Origin: Phycomyces blakesleeanus NRRL 1555(-)
Taxonomy: Eukaryota; Mucoromycota; Mucoromycetes; Mucorales; Phycomycetaceae
Direction: 5' to 3'
Length of the DNA stretch: 64,000 nucleotides
Assembly: GCF_001638985.1 (NCBI RefSeq)
Contig: NW_017265134.1
Span: 2,447,732 to 2,511,731, forward strand
Shown here: positions 11,986 through 23,460 of the stretch, in pieces
How positions within the stretch are numbered: the stretch's first letter is position 1
Layout: the number at the start of each line of letters is the position of its first letter
Translations under genes and position numbers: made by a program
Notes under the pieces: generated by a model
The model's database searches: none
The model's input: only the letters and a program-made list of their open reading frames with translations
Told to the model about the DNA's origin: nothing

Positions 11986-13762
11986 AAAAGAAAAGGAATG
12001 CTTTAATATCAAAGTATTAATAAACTATCTACTTTTACTACTGAAGAATTAGAGCAAAAAGAAAAAAGACGGAAGTAACAAAGAATGCATAGGTCTCACA
12101 TCCAAAGTAAATTTAATAGCAGACTTTCAATTCGTTCTTTATCTTATTAACACATTCCCAATGTCTGTTGTTCTTGTTTATTTGTTTTTTTATAACAATC
12201 AAGCTTTTATACCAACGCTTCATTTCATCAAAGTCCTTTGCTTATATTCTTGACGAGCACTCAACAATAAAAGAAATCATACTACATAAGCATTTACTAG
12301 CTCTTCATCATGTATGAATTCTTTCTCTTTCAAGGAGACAGTAACGTTTTAATAGCGAGTCCCTTTTTGCAAAGTGCTAACTCCGGAAATTATTCAAGTA
12401 TAAAATGAAAGGATAATCTACTATTGTTTAGGTAAATACTATACGAGTAAAGTAAAGCAAAGTTAAAGAATATTCTTGTACTTATGATACCCTCCCATTA
12501 CTTTGAGCACCAATTACACTTATTCTGCTCAAAGCCTGGTTGTCTCATAATCCCCCAGTTTATTCCACAGACCGTGTAATATGCTGCCTTACGATACATT
12601 ACTTTTAGATACCTATGGTGATATATATATATATATATATATATAACCTATTTGAAGTTTTGCCGTGCGTAGTTCTCGGTAGATATAGTCACCTTGAATA
12701 CTATTCATGGTAGTCTTGGAAATTGTAGTTAAACTTTGGGCTGTTTGGATAACGTAAAACTTGATTTTACACATGGTCTCAAAGCTGACATCAAGGTGAT
12801 TTCGAACATTACTTTTAAGCATCATTAGTGAGCTATTTATTCGTTCTCTTTTCTGTGCTATTGATTTTTATAGAAACTAATTTCTTTGAATCTCCCACTC
12901 CGTGACTCAATTACTAATATTTTCCATTCATAAAAAGGGTAACCAAGTGCATCGATATATATTGTAGAGCCTCTTGACCAACTTTCTGTATAAACTTTCG
13001 GCTTTGGATATGCTCTTGAAAAACACACATATATACGGAAATCCCATATCATTCATAATCTAAACCCAGTTTGATTATCAAAAGGCTGAAGAAAATAGGA
13101 CAATGCCGATTGATTCAAAACGTTCGTTTAAAGTTTGTTTGTTAAAGACATTTTCGACTTCACTTTCCTGAAAACTCAGAAATATTGCATTTCATATCCA
13201 GTATCAGATCTACTTTTCGTACAACTGCACTTTGGGAATACACATCGTTTTATAAGCATTTCAGAGGTTCGCTGGCTTGGTATCTTTATAGCATCGCATA
13301 ACAAGAGATATACTGAAAGAATATGATTTCAGGATCCTAAGATTGGTTTGATCCCGTTTCTCATTTCTGATAGGCAACTTGTGAATTCTTAAAGTTTATG
13401 ATTGTAAGAGGTAATTAATTTCACCAATGGAGATAGTACCTGTCTAGGTAACCAGACTTGAGGAAATAAAGAAATGAGTTGAACTTGAGAAAGATGATAT
13501 TTATTGAATGAATAATTTTTGATATTTATACCAACAATGCTCTGTCAGTTGGATCGAGAAGAGCAACATAGGACAAAGATATACATTCACATCTATCCAA
13601 AAGTCTAATGTATTTCTTCCATTCAATAACGGATGAAATATTTCCCATCTTATTGTTACACATTTGTCTTTTTTTTTTAAAAAAAAATGTTCACTGTGAA
13701 CAAGTCAGACATATTCATATTACATTCTCAACCATCTCACCTTGTTCATTAATTACATATTG
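11986..13762. other. Spacer between duplicated segments with degenerate coding fragments
   Basis: Minus-strand frames at 12613..12825 and 12858..13052 have protein-like composition (for example GYPFYEWKILVIES and NVRNHLDVSFETM) and may be eroded exons of another lineage-specific family, but stops separate them and I cannot name them. A (TA)n tract lies at about 12618-12645. No intact gene. Confidence 0.4.
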
Positions 13763-14250
13763 TCCGTTGTGTACAGTAAATGTCACCCTCGGCCAAAAAG
13801 AAAAAGAAAAAAAAAGAGAGCAAAATGAATGACTGTGATTTGTGTTTCAATTTGTTTCATGTCCAAAATGATATTGGAATAGTAATAAATTAGTAGTGGC
13901 GATAATAATAGTAGTAGTAGTAAAAGTAATAGTAATAAAGTCCAGTTCTTATGAGTATAAACCATAAATTATATTTAAAACTGTTAGATTCATTCATTCC
14001 AAGAAATTATTTACCCAATTGTCTATATCTAGTAGTCTCCGTTAGAGCCAAACTTACAAAGACTTCAAACAATATATATTTTTGTTGGTCTGTAAAATCA
14101 GCAGCCTTGGTCAGCTTATCTTCTACCTTTTGATGGACATAATGCTCGTGCAACCATGCGTCATCATTGTATTCTACCTTTTTGTACTGTGAACAAGTGT
14201 AACACGCAACCAAAGCTCAATAAGATAAAATCTTCAAATTTTATTATTAT
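13763..14250. repeat. Copy 2 of the diverged direct duplication
   Basis: Counterpart of 11557..11985. On the minus strand the homologous frame (14007 to about 14190) reads YKKVEYNDDAWLHEHYVHQ and keeps the KLTKAADFT block, but continues past the stop position of copy 1 to a different end (RYRQLGK). It carries an extra (TAG/TAA)n microsatellite at about 13890-13935. At least one copy is probably non-functional. Confidence 0.6.
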
Positions 14251-14461
14251 TTATGAAAAAAGAAACAAGAAACAAGAAACAAGCTCAGTGTTGGTTGATG
14301 AGCGGAGAAAAAGAAAAAAGGCACAAGAGAACGAAATACCCAATAACAAATCCCTCGAAGGCCTTCGTCATTTCGATCATGTGAGCGGGCCATCAAATGC
14401 TGCAACAGAATAAGACCATTGACGCCTTTTTTGGCTTCTCTGTTCTCTTTCTGTTCTCACC

Positions 14462-15191
14462 ATGAAGCTGTCTATTCTCGTTATCGCCACATTTGCCTCC
14501 ATCGCAAGCGCTTCCTTCTTGCCATTCTTCCATAACCAGCAGGAACAAACCTATGACCCCACCTCAACTGATTTAATCAAACCCTGTGGCAACGATCAAG
14601 ACTTATTGATGCAAGTTATCCTGTGGAATCCACTTTTAGGGGATCTCGGTCTAATGGAATCTTTATTGTCATTGTAGAATTGATGACATAACCCTGACTC
14701 CCAAGATTCCTGTAAAGGGACAAAACTTGACAATCGATTTTACAGGCTACCTCAAGAAAGAGGTTACCGAAGGCACAACTGTATCCATCCTGGTCAAGTA
14801 TGGCGTAGTTCAGTTGATTCGCAAAAAGTTCGATTTCTGCAGTGAGGTTGCCCCTGAAGTTCAAGAAGAGTGTCCTATCCCTGCAGGACCTCTTACTTTC
14901 CACAAGGATGTCGCGTTGCCAAAGGAGATCCGTAAGTTGATAATTTCATGTTTCATTGATGCTATACTTTTTGTTTTCTTCTCTTTATTAACCTTTTGTT
15001 TTTTTTTCTGTTACCATTGTATAGCTGGTGTAAGTTGAATTGCATAAATCGCTCAAGCAAGTGTATTGAGTGACTGTATTTACTGACTTATTTTTTTATA
15101 GGGCAAATACGTTGTCAATGCTGTTATTACATCTGCAGAAGGCGAGGTAGTGACCTGTTTAATCGGTCAAACCTCTTTCCCCCGTAAATGA
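14462..15191 (+). CDS. NPC2/ML-domain lipid-transfer protein, 169 aa, 4 exons
   Basis: Secreted or vacuolar sterol/phospholipid carrier of the MD-2-related lipid recognition (ML) family; the fungal relative is the phosphatidylglycerol/phosphatidylinositol transfer protein. Exons: 14462..14622, 14678..14931, 15025..15029, 15102..15191; 510 nt in frame. The signal peptide is MKLSILVIATFASIASA. Family features visible: PCGNDQDLL near residue 42, the PVKGQNLTIDF strand, Cys in FDFCSE, QEECPIPAG and VTCLIGQ. Exon 3 must be only 5 nt (CTGGT): without it exon 2 (phase 1) cannot join exon 4 in frame, and with it the conserved IP-x-GKY motif is formed as IPGGKY. The exon 1 donor (GTGGAA) was chosen by phase and is the least certain boundary. 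It converges with the Osh6-like gene 380 bp away. Confidence 0.88.
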
Positions 15192-15571
15192 TTCAACATT
15201 CCAAATATGGATATGGTCCTTTAAAGTGACTCAGATGTGAAGCGAACACACAATCTACTGTTATAATCACAATGAGTTCATATACTATTTGTGCGGCCAA
15301 TGTACCAATAAATAAATACAATAAATAAATACAATAAATACAATAAAAAAAAAGACACCCCCTTTCTCTTTAAGTACATAGCTCTATTTCTCACTATATC
15401 TATCTATCTCTCTTTGGTTTCACTTTTATATATAAAGTGTAAAAATGTTTATATAAGCACAATAATAAGAAGAAAGATAAGAAATAAAAAATAAATAAAA
15501 AAAAACTGTATGAAATGTCAATTGGTTTAATGCAAGACACTGGTTGTATAAAAACAAAAACAACGGTTCCT

Positions 15572-17302
15572 TTATGGTTGGTTATTGTTGGTCTGTTTGG
15601 GATGGTGTGAATACAGGAGGTCACACAGCTGCTGCTTTCCGTGCTGGGGGTTTTGGAAGTCGATACTATATTCAAATAAAAAGGTCAACCCTTATACAAA
15701 ATAAGGTGCTTTGTGTATCCCGAAAACAGGAATTATATAGAAGAAATATACTTACATGTTATTTGCCTTGAATTCGTACTGACCATTCACCAATTCGAAA
15801 AACACTGGTTGGAATGGCTTTCCATGCTCTTCACGATACTTTGCTTCCTCTCTTTGACGATCCTCAATAGCCAACTTCTCGGTTGTGGCCTGGTCCATAT
15901 CATTGTTCTTTATTGCTGCAGTTAACTTGGACCACAATCGTCTGGACTCATTTTCGGCTTGAATTGATTCCGGTGCAACCGTTTTTTGTCGTATAGGGGC
16001 GGTACTGACATCAAACAAGCTAGTCTTGGTACTTGACTAGACCATTTAACACCGTCTTAGAACCCTTCACATTATCCAATAAAGTTCTTTTCTCAATTAC
16101 CTTGACAGACTTGATAAATATCTCATTTGACCATTGGCCGGATATCTCATATAAAACCTCTCCTGTAGATTCCTTCTTAATCTTTCCTACCAATACATTA
16201 TACTGCCCAGAAAAGAATCCCTAACCAATACAAAAAAAATATCCATGTTCTTTTTTTTAACATCCATCAACACTCTTTCAAATATTACCTTTGTCTTAAA
16301 GTCGACCTCACATGTTAAGTCGCTTGTACGGCAGCGTAGCACACAATTATCGCCCAATTCCAAAACCATTTTACCGACTAAATCGCAAACCCCAATGTCC
16401 GTTGAGTATGAACATTTCATCCGTGGAAGTTGGTTCCCTTGTTTATCCACAATTCTATCTAATATATGTATTGATATCTATATCTATATATCATACTTAC
16501 ACAGAATACCACGGGCATACATGTTTGGCATTGTAAAGTCGTAGCGCTCGTTGTGAAAATGTGAAAACTCAATGTAAGAGTCTCCCTCTGTCAGACTGAC
16601 AACACTATTACCAAGAAACCTGGACTTCGGTCGAACATTGCCCTGAATCCGAATTCCATTTTCGGGACTTCCATAGTAGTAGGCTGAGATAGGCGGATGG
16701 TGCGACACTTGTTCGGCGACGTAAAATGCATCGGTCCCATTCCCATATTTCCATTGACACTCAAATATCTCACCAAGAACTGGATTGTAAGGTTTTTTGA
16801 CACCCTACCAAACGATGTGTCAGCTAGACTGCATAGGGGGGGAGGTGGGGAGGAATTGTGGCTAAGGTGTATGATTATATTTCTTGTTTTTGTTTTTTGT
16901 TTTTTGTTTTTACTTTGGGTTTAACATGCCATCCAGAGAGGAAGTAGCGTAAGACACCAATGAAACGCTTTTGTTGGTCAGTTTCCTTAGACGCCCTGTT
17001 CATCAAACGTCGTCAGCTGAGAGATATAGGCATGCGTATTCAAATATGTTATTGTTCACTTGCATTAATAAGAAGTCTGGGTGGCTCATGTAATCTGTAA
17101 TCTTCTCTAACAAGCTGCGTGGCTCAAGCACAAACGTTGGGAAAGTGACCCGGTGCAGGTCCATGCCTTTACGCAATTGACTTATGATACCCATGATAAT
17201 ACTACGCGAGCTGTCTTCTAGCACTTCTGTGCTGTCAGGATCGCTATCATTATTTCCAGAAGAAGCGGGGGTATCCTTGACAATAGAACGAAGTATTGAC
17301 AT
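15572..17302 (-). CDS. Oxysterol-binding protein-related protein, Osh6/Osh7-like, 402 aa, 7 exons
   Basis: Cytosolic lipid-exchange protein consisting of an ORD only, with no PH or ankyrin domain; Osh6/7 swap phosphatidylserine for PI4P at ER-plasma membrane contacts. Exons on the complement: 17064..17302, 16914..16995, 16501..16804, 16289..16377, 16101..16220, 15756..16036, 15572..15665; 1209 nt in frame. The N-terminal lid/core motif FPTFVLEPRSLLEK, preceded by IIMGIISQLRKGMDL, resembles Osh6 more than Kes1. The ORP signature EQVSHHPP is at 138-145, GVKKPYNPVLGE at 108-119, and the phosphate-binding ESRRLW lies in exon 6. The first intron uses a GC donor (GCAAGT at 17063) and is the only choice that keeps frame and gives LLMASKETDQQKRF. 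Exact lipid preference is inference. Confidence 0.92.
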
Positions 17303-17463
17303 GATAGCAAAAAATAAAACAAAAATTGAAATAGAAGGTAGAAAAAGAAGAGACGTTTGAAAGAACCTTTTAGATATGGAAATATATATAGGCCGAACAA
17401 GGGCGCTAGGACTGAAATAGCAATCATATTTTATTTTTATTTTTGCATATCCGGTATACTCAA

Positions 17464-17669
17464 ATGGCCTTGCCTATTCAAAACACCGAACCTGTCTCTT
17501 GGTCTCGCTGGCTCAGCACCCATGCCGGCCCACAAACTAAGACTATCAACTGGCTTATAGATACAATAGAACCACAGCAATTAATAGGTAAATTCAAGCC
17601 AAATTAACCAAGACCAATAAAAAAAATGCAGGTCAAGTCAAGATAAAGGATAATGGTCAGTTAAAATAA
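17464..17669 (+). CDS. Possible small protein, 53 aa, 2 exons
   Basis: ATG at 17464 opens a frame reading MALPIQNTEPVSWSRWLSTH. It joins across a 44-nt intron (17588..17631, GTAAAT...TGCAG) to a second exon 17632..17669 ending GQLK-stop. Exons are 124 and 38 nt, in phase. The region lies between the divergent Osh6-like start and the RPS5 promoter. Composition looks protein-like, with one short amphipathic segment, but I do not recognise the family. It could instead be an untranslated leader or a chance frame. Confidence 0.4.
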
Positions 17670-17771
17670 AATACATAAAATTAAATACAGCATGTATATA
17701 TATAAATACATATTGAAAAAAAAATTAAAATAAAAAGATCGCCTACAAAAAAAAATAAAAAAAATCAAAGT

Positions 17772-17777
17772 CACGTG
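17772..17777. promoter_or_regulatory. CACGTG E-box upstream of RPS5
   Basis: Palindromic CACGTG within TCACGTGCTA, about 175 bp before the RPS5 ATG and just upstream of a C/G-rich stretch. It is followed by a likely 5'-UTR intron, 17875..17949 (donor GTAGAC after CAAG, acceptor TTTACTTTAG one base before the ATG), an arrangement common in ribosomal protein genes. Confidence 0.4.
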
Positions 17778-17950
17778 CTAACGGCGGTGCAGCACCTCCC
17801 CCCGGGGCTTGCTGTTGGCCATAGAGAACCCTGTGCTTGTACCCTCTCATCGTTCCTTCTTTCACATCGACAAGGTAGACCCTCAGCCTAAAAATACACC
17901 ATCCATCCATTTATCTATCCATCGATCTGACATGTCTCATTTACTTTAGC

Positions 17951-18657
17951 ATGGTTGCATTGAACTTGCCTGCTGACATTTTGGCCAGCGCCGAAAGCTC
18001 TCCCAAGCTCTTCAACAAGTGGTCCTACGAGGAAATCGAGGTCAAAGACATCTCTCTCCAGGATTACATTTCCGTCCGCCAGCATGTCTACCTCCCCCAT
18101 ACTGCTGGTCGCTTTGCCGCCAAGCGTTTCCGCAAGGCTCAGGTAAGACCATATATAAAGCAGACCAAAAAAAATGAAAACCAAATCTAATGGTATGAAT
18201 ACTTATTCTATATCTTTTTTAATAATGTTTTTTTTAGTGCCCCATCGTTGAGCGTTTGACCAACTCGCTCATGATGCACGGTCGCAACAACGGTAAGAAG
18301 TTGTTGGCTGCCCGCATTGTCCAGCACGCTTTCGAGATCGTTCACTTGTTGACCGACCAGAACCCCATCCAAATCCTCGTCGATGCTATTATCAACACCG
18401 GTCCCCGTGAAGATTCCACCCGTATTGGTTCCCAGGGTACTGTCCGTCGTCAGGCCGTCGATGTCTCCCCCCTCCGTCGCGTCAACCAGTCTATCTCCTT
18501 GTTGACCACCGGTACCCGTGAGGCTGCTTTCCGCAACGTCAAGACCATTGCTGAATGTCTCGCTGATGAGTTGATCAACGCCGCCAAGGGTTCCTCCAAC
18601 TCCTATGCCATCAAGAAGAAGGACGAGCTCGAGCGTGTTGCCAAGTCTAACCGTTAA
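17951..18657 (+). CDS. RPS5: 40S ribosomal protein S5 (uS7), 203 aa, 2 coding exons
   Basis: Small-subunit protein of the 40S head that contacts 18S rRNA near the E site. Exons 17951..18142 and 18238..18657 join in phase 0. Conserved blocks are unmistakable: [57 protein letters not shown], and the C-terminal [10 protein letters not shown]. Length equals the family norm of about 200-225 residues. Codon usage is strongly biased to C-ending codons, unlike neighbouring genes, as expected for high expression; this bias also creates a long antisense frame, which I rejected. A 5'-UTR intron (17875..17949) is likely. Confidence 0.97.
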
Positions 18658-18913
18658 AATTGCATATAAAAAAGCGAAACCAGGCAAAAATCAACCTGTC
18701 GAATTTCTTGTTGAGAATAATAAACAAAAAAATGAAAAAGAATATGTGCAAGTGTTTTAGAGCAGCAGTGATATCTATATTTTGTGTGGGTGTATATGTT
18801 TTTTTTTCTTTGAAAGTGTATTTACACAGATGTATGAATATTTTGTAAACATCCTATATAAATGTAATTGTATATATATTTATAGAAAATGTGAGCGTAG
18901 GTAGGTTTCTGGT

Positions 18914-21900
18914 CTATTGGTTATCCTCCTGGGCGTAGTAAAGTTTTGTGGCCTCGATTTGCTTCTCGATACTGGCCAGATTGGGTACTTTTAGATATTT
19001 TTGGTGATAGGCCACCACTTCTTCAAGCGATAGGTGTGGGAGGAGATTTCTAGAGAAAAACTAAGTCTTTGGTGTTCCATATGTTTTAACGTCCAAGGAA
19101 ACTTACTTGCGAGGAGCCACCTTTAAACAATGCTCAGCATCCATATGCAAATCAAGCACACTGTCGTAATGAGCACCTGGACTAAAGGCAATTCTGAGGG
19201 AATATTCCTTTTTCCCATCACTCAATTGATTGCGTTCATAAAGCTCAAATGTAATCTGAGTCAAGACTAAAAGTAATAATGATAGTAATAAATCATACTA
19301 ATTAGAAATACTCACCATTATAATCTCTTTTACTTACAATCAAGTTCAGGAAGTCTGTTTCTTGGTCCCTTGGTAGGTACTCCCGATAGATAGACGAGAT
19401 TAAGAAGAGCATGGACATGTGATTCTGTTAAAGATCCAAATTAGACAATGCCAATAAAAAAAAGGAAAGTAAAGCTATTTAAAACAAACCTTTGGTAAAG
19501 TACATCCGGGTCTTTGGATTATCTGCTCTCTTCATGTCAGCCAAGTTGCGAAGAATAGACTTGAGAAGAGGCAAACTGATCAACATCCCAATGTTCATCT
19601 TTTCAGTATCCGTGATACCAAACTCTGCAGGTGCAATAAAGTCAAACATCAGGCGGACGTTCTTATAAAGGTCTCTAAGGTCGTTATTTCCGCAGCAAGG
19701 TGTGGTATTGTCGCCAGACAACCGTCTTGAATTACGGTCATCGGGAACTGTTCCGTCTGCACTAAAGATTGCCTGGAGGAATGGCCTGTTGTGGAGAGCA
19801 TCATACTTGAGCATGTCGTACATTTCTGGAATCCATGAAGGATCAATCACACGTTCCGCATCAGCACGTCGTCTCACTTCGGGATCATCGCTATCATCAC
19901 CACTAACATTATTGCAAAAGTATCTAAACATCTTCTCCCAACGTTCCTTGAACAATGTAGGCGATTCAAAGCAACACCAACGACGCTGAAGCTCATCGAC
20001 ATTCTTAGTTGACCAATTTTCATTCATTACACGTTGCATGCGTGCCATGATGCGAGAAATTTCTTGCAATACAAGATGAGGTTGAGGAAGATCTTTTGGC
20101 CAGCCCATCTGTGCCAATTGCAGTTCAGGAATGATGTGCCCGGGTCGCAAAAGTTCCTTGAGCTGTTTCTTAACTGCATCTCCAGGTTCTTTAGAGGCAT
20201 TACTGTCGTCAAGCAAGAATTTACTTTCGGTGATGATCCCTTCAATTGAATCGGGTTGGCCTAGGAACCAGCGTGCAAACACATCTGCTGTAGCACGGCA
20301 GCGGCGCTCGGAACTACTGTAGATCTTGACGTTGTCCATTACATTTCTGTTCAGGATGTTCATATCTTTACGAAGGTTTTCTCCCAAATCACGAGCCTGG
20401 TGAAGGCCGGCATGGGTGAACTCTCCTCCCCATTTGACATTAACTTGTAGCTTCTTGAGTTCGCCAGTTGTCTTGTCAAACTGGGGCTTCAGCTGGACCT
20501 TTGTGCCAGGCAATTCTCGTTTCTTTTCGAGGATTTCTTTGAGGGTACGTAGCTTTGTAGAGTCTTCAAGATTCTTTTCAAGACATTCCTCGACTGCACT
20601 CGAAACAAGGCCAAGTTGGTGCTTCTGGCGGAATACAACTTCCTGCTTAGATCCGTCCAATAGATCGATAAAAGGCTGTGACATGACTGAGATTTTGACT
20701 TTCTCTTTAGGAGTACGGTCACCATGACGGAATACACCGACAAATCCCTTCAGGCGCCACGAATTTTCAGGTGCAATCTCTGGTGGGATTGTATCGACTA
20801 GCATCGAAGGACGACGCTGAACCGATCGATAAAAGTCCTCACTCAACAAACGTGCACATTGGTCGTAGTAATGATCATTTCCCTTGACAAAGCTCCAGCC
20901 ATTAACGTCAATAACATATGACTTTCCCTGTACACGCAAAAGATCCAGTCCGCATACGGATTGGCCGAAAGCCTTTGATACTTTACGAGCAATATCTGTC
21001 TCTTCTTGTGTAAGCTCTGCACAATAGCGTATCTCTTTCCCATCTGTGTTGCGTTTTACTAGTCCATCCACGGTAGGAGATCTAAAAGAAAATCTATATA
21101 AGTACTGGCTTATCCTGCCGATAAGGAGACTCACTTTCTTGTTTCAGCATGTACAAATGTAGGTCCAACTGTGTACAGTTTAATGTCTTCACAGTTTTCA
21201 GTCTCCATCAATTTTTCATAAATCCAAGAGCCTTCCGTGGATGCCAGATTCAATGAGGAATCGAATTCGCTAGACTTGTTTCCGATCTAATTCGTGTATA
21301 TATATAGACATATGAATTATTTAGTCTATCACATGCTTATTAGGAAACCAGTAGCTTACCTTGCGGAACAGACGGCGACCTCCTCCACCTTTGTCTTTAG
21401 AGTAATATATGTTGATATTGTGGTTTTCTCCATCGATAGGTTTCTCAATGAAAGTTTTCAAGAGCTTCTTTCCGTCTGCCTCGATACCGTCTTCAGTAAT
21501 CTTGACTCCGGTGCTGTTATTAGTGTATTTAGCAAGTACACGTTCCATATCCATTCCCGTGAATTCCTTAAATTCAGCAGCAGCGTCTTTATCGACCCGT
21601 GCACCTCCATCGCGAGATACAACTAGTCTTGGAGGTGTTGGTACACCAATGGCGTCCAAAACAGATAAAACCACTCGTCGATCCCACAATAAGCTTTGCA
21701 TTGCCACATTATTGACTACAAAGGGGTGTCTCAAGTTTGTGTACTTGACAGCCTTCTCGAGAGGAAAATCCCCGGAAAAGAAGCAAATGAGAAAGTCACA
21801 TCCAGGCCAGTTTTCGACATCTGGAACATATTTTTTTGAGCTTAATAACGTCCGTGTTCAAGCAAAAGAAAAGCAGAAATTGCATGTACTTGCTATCTGC

Positions 21901-22209
21901 CTATATCTCGTGTGTTATATATATATACAACTTTATACCTTCATCGAGAATCGTCTTGTCTCCAAAAATCACAATTTCGAAATTTCCATGGGCAAGTAAT
22001 CGGTTAAGGATGTAGCGCATGGGTTTTGATCTTGCTTTGCGATCCATAGCACACACACCCACGACATCTACATAGTTGCACATCAATCATTAGATTGATC
22101 ACATTTTATAGGTCCGTTACTGCTTACATTTTCCGCGTGCTGACATTGGTGAGAAAGTATGTGGTGGTGGTGGATTGGGGTTTGTAAAGATAGATGAATT
22201 ATTCGACAT
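18914..22209 (-). CDS. Inositol hexakisphosphate/diphosphoinositol-pentakisphosphate kinase, Vip1/Asp1 type, 932 aa, 8 exons
   Basis: Bifunctional inositol-pyrophosphate enzyme: an N-terminal ATP-grasp kinase adds the 1-diphosphate to IP6/5-IP7, and a C-terminal histidine-acid-phosphatase-like domain removes it. Exons on the complement: 22128..22209, 21939..22067, 21360..21820, 21135..21286, 19490..21081, 19338..19424, 19107..19266, 18914..19049; 2799 nt in frame. The kinase domain begins [14 protein letters not shown] and includes [17 protein letters not shown] and VCGLDLLRV...[11 protein letters not shown]. The phosphatase half has the [10 protein letters not shown] signature and [19 protein letters not shown]. 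Length matches S. pombe Asp1 (about 920 residues). Its IP7/IP8 products are ligands for SPX domains such as that of the VTC subunit at 50501..53008. Confidence 0.95.
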
Positions 22210-23460
22210 GGTGTCGATGAGTTTGTGCAGGACAAAGAACAGAAAGGGGATAATTGAATTTTGACATATATATATATAAAAAAGCTATAAGCGACGACGC
22301 AATCGGGGTTCTTCGCCCAATCGAAACAATAGCTTGAAATGTATTTTGATATTTACTCAATGTTTATGAATCTTATCCGACAAAAGACTACGCTATTATC
22401 ATGTGTAATAAGCATGGTTGTTTTATTCACATATTATGTATTCTAGGGTGTCTCTTTTTTAGAAAGTTCTGTATTTGATAAAGAACATGCAATAAGAAAT
22501 CTCTACTTATGGATATATAAAGAATATAGCATGGGTAATATTTATCGGATGCCAAATGAACAATAAACCATCGAGAGATTAAAAAAAAGGGAGTAAAGCC
22601 TTTAAAGTACAAAGTCTGTACCACTAAGCATAAGAAAGAAGTCCAGACACAAATGCCGTTTTAACCCGTTGTGTGTGTGTGTGTGGTCCAGATTACTTAT
22701 ATATCCACACAGCAGCAGTAACAAGAACCATATATATATATATATAATTATTTTATATCCACGCGCCCTTAAGCTTAAAGACACATAATCTTTGATTGAA
22801 CTTTTATATGCGTTAGAGTATGGATATATAATTAAATGCAGGTTTTTGATTCTAAAGAAGCTAACTGCTATGACTTTCTTAACAATATAGAATTGTATTT
22901 TACAACCATTTATCCTACCCCCAAATATCAAACGTTCAAAACAGATGTTATCGTGTAATACATATACATGAAAAGATATATATATATTTCGCTAAAATGA
23001 AAAGAGCATTGGAAGTAAAAAAAAAAACTGGTGAGTGTGATGAAGTGGGACACTTTTCTTTGGGATATTTAGTAGCACTAGCTTTTAGGTCAGGCACTCA
23101 ACAAATAGGGTTTTTATAAGCGCTGTTTATTTGATATACTTGTTGATCTTGGATCGATAATATGCGTAGTACGATTTTATACGTTATTGTACGATTTTAG
23201 CACAGCTAGTATTGTTTATCCTTATGCTATATACAGCGGACTATGCTATTGATATATTTTGTTATATCAATAGAAGGCACAAAAAGGTGCACACCATTAT
23301 TTAAAATAAAGTAGTGACAGCCTAAAGCTTCAGGTTAATCAAACAAATATCTAGCATCATTAACAAACCAAAGAAAACACTTTAATCTTTTATAAAAGCG
23401 ATTGTTGGTTTAAATAAACGAGTAAAATTATGATAAGCATAAGGTTTGTGCATGTCTTCT
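22210..23460. other. Intergenic
   Basis: No gene supported. Contains a (GT)n run at about 22671-22684 and (TA)n tracts. The open frame 22602..22931 (-) is low-complexity and hydrophobic without start context or homology that I can see. Confidence 0.5.

Noticed and set aside
18208..18687. 159-aa minus-strand ORF
   Set aside because: Antisense shadow of RPS5 exon 2; the biased codons of a highly expressed gene keep the opposite frame open.
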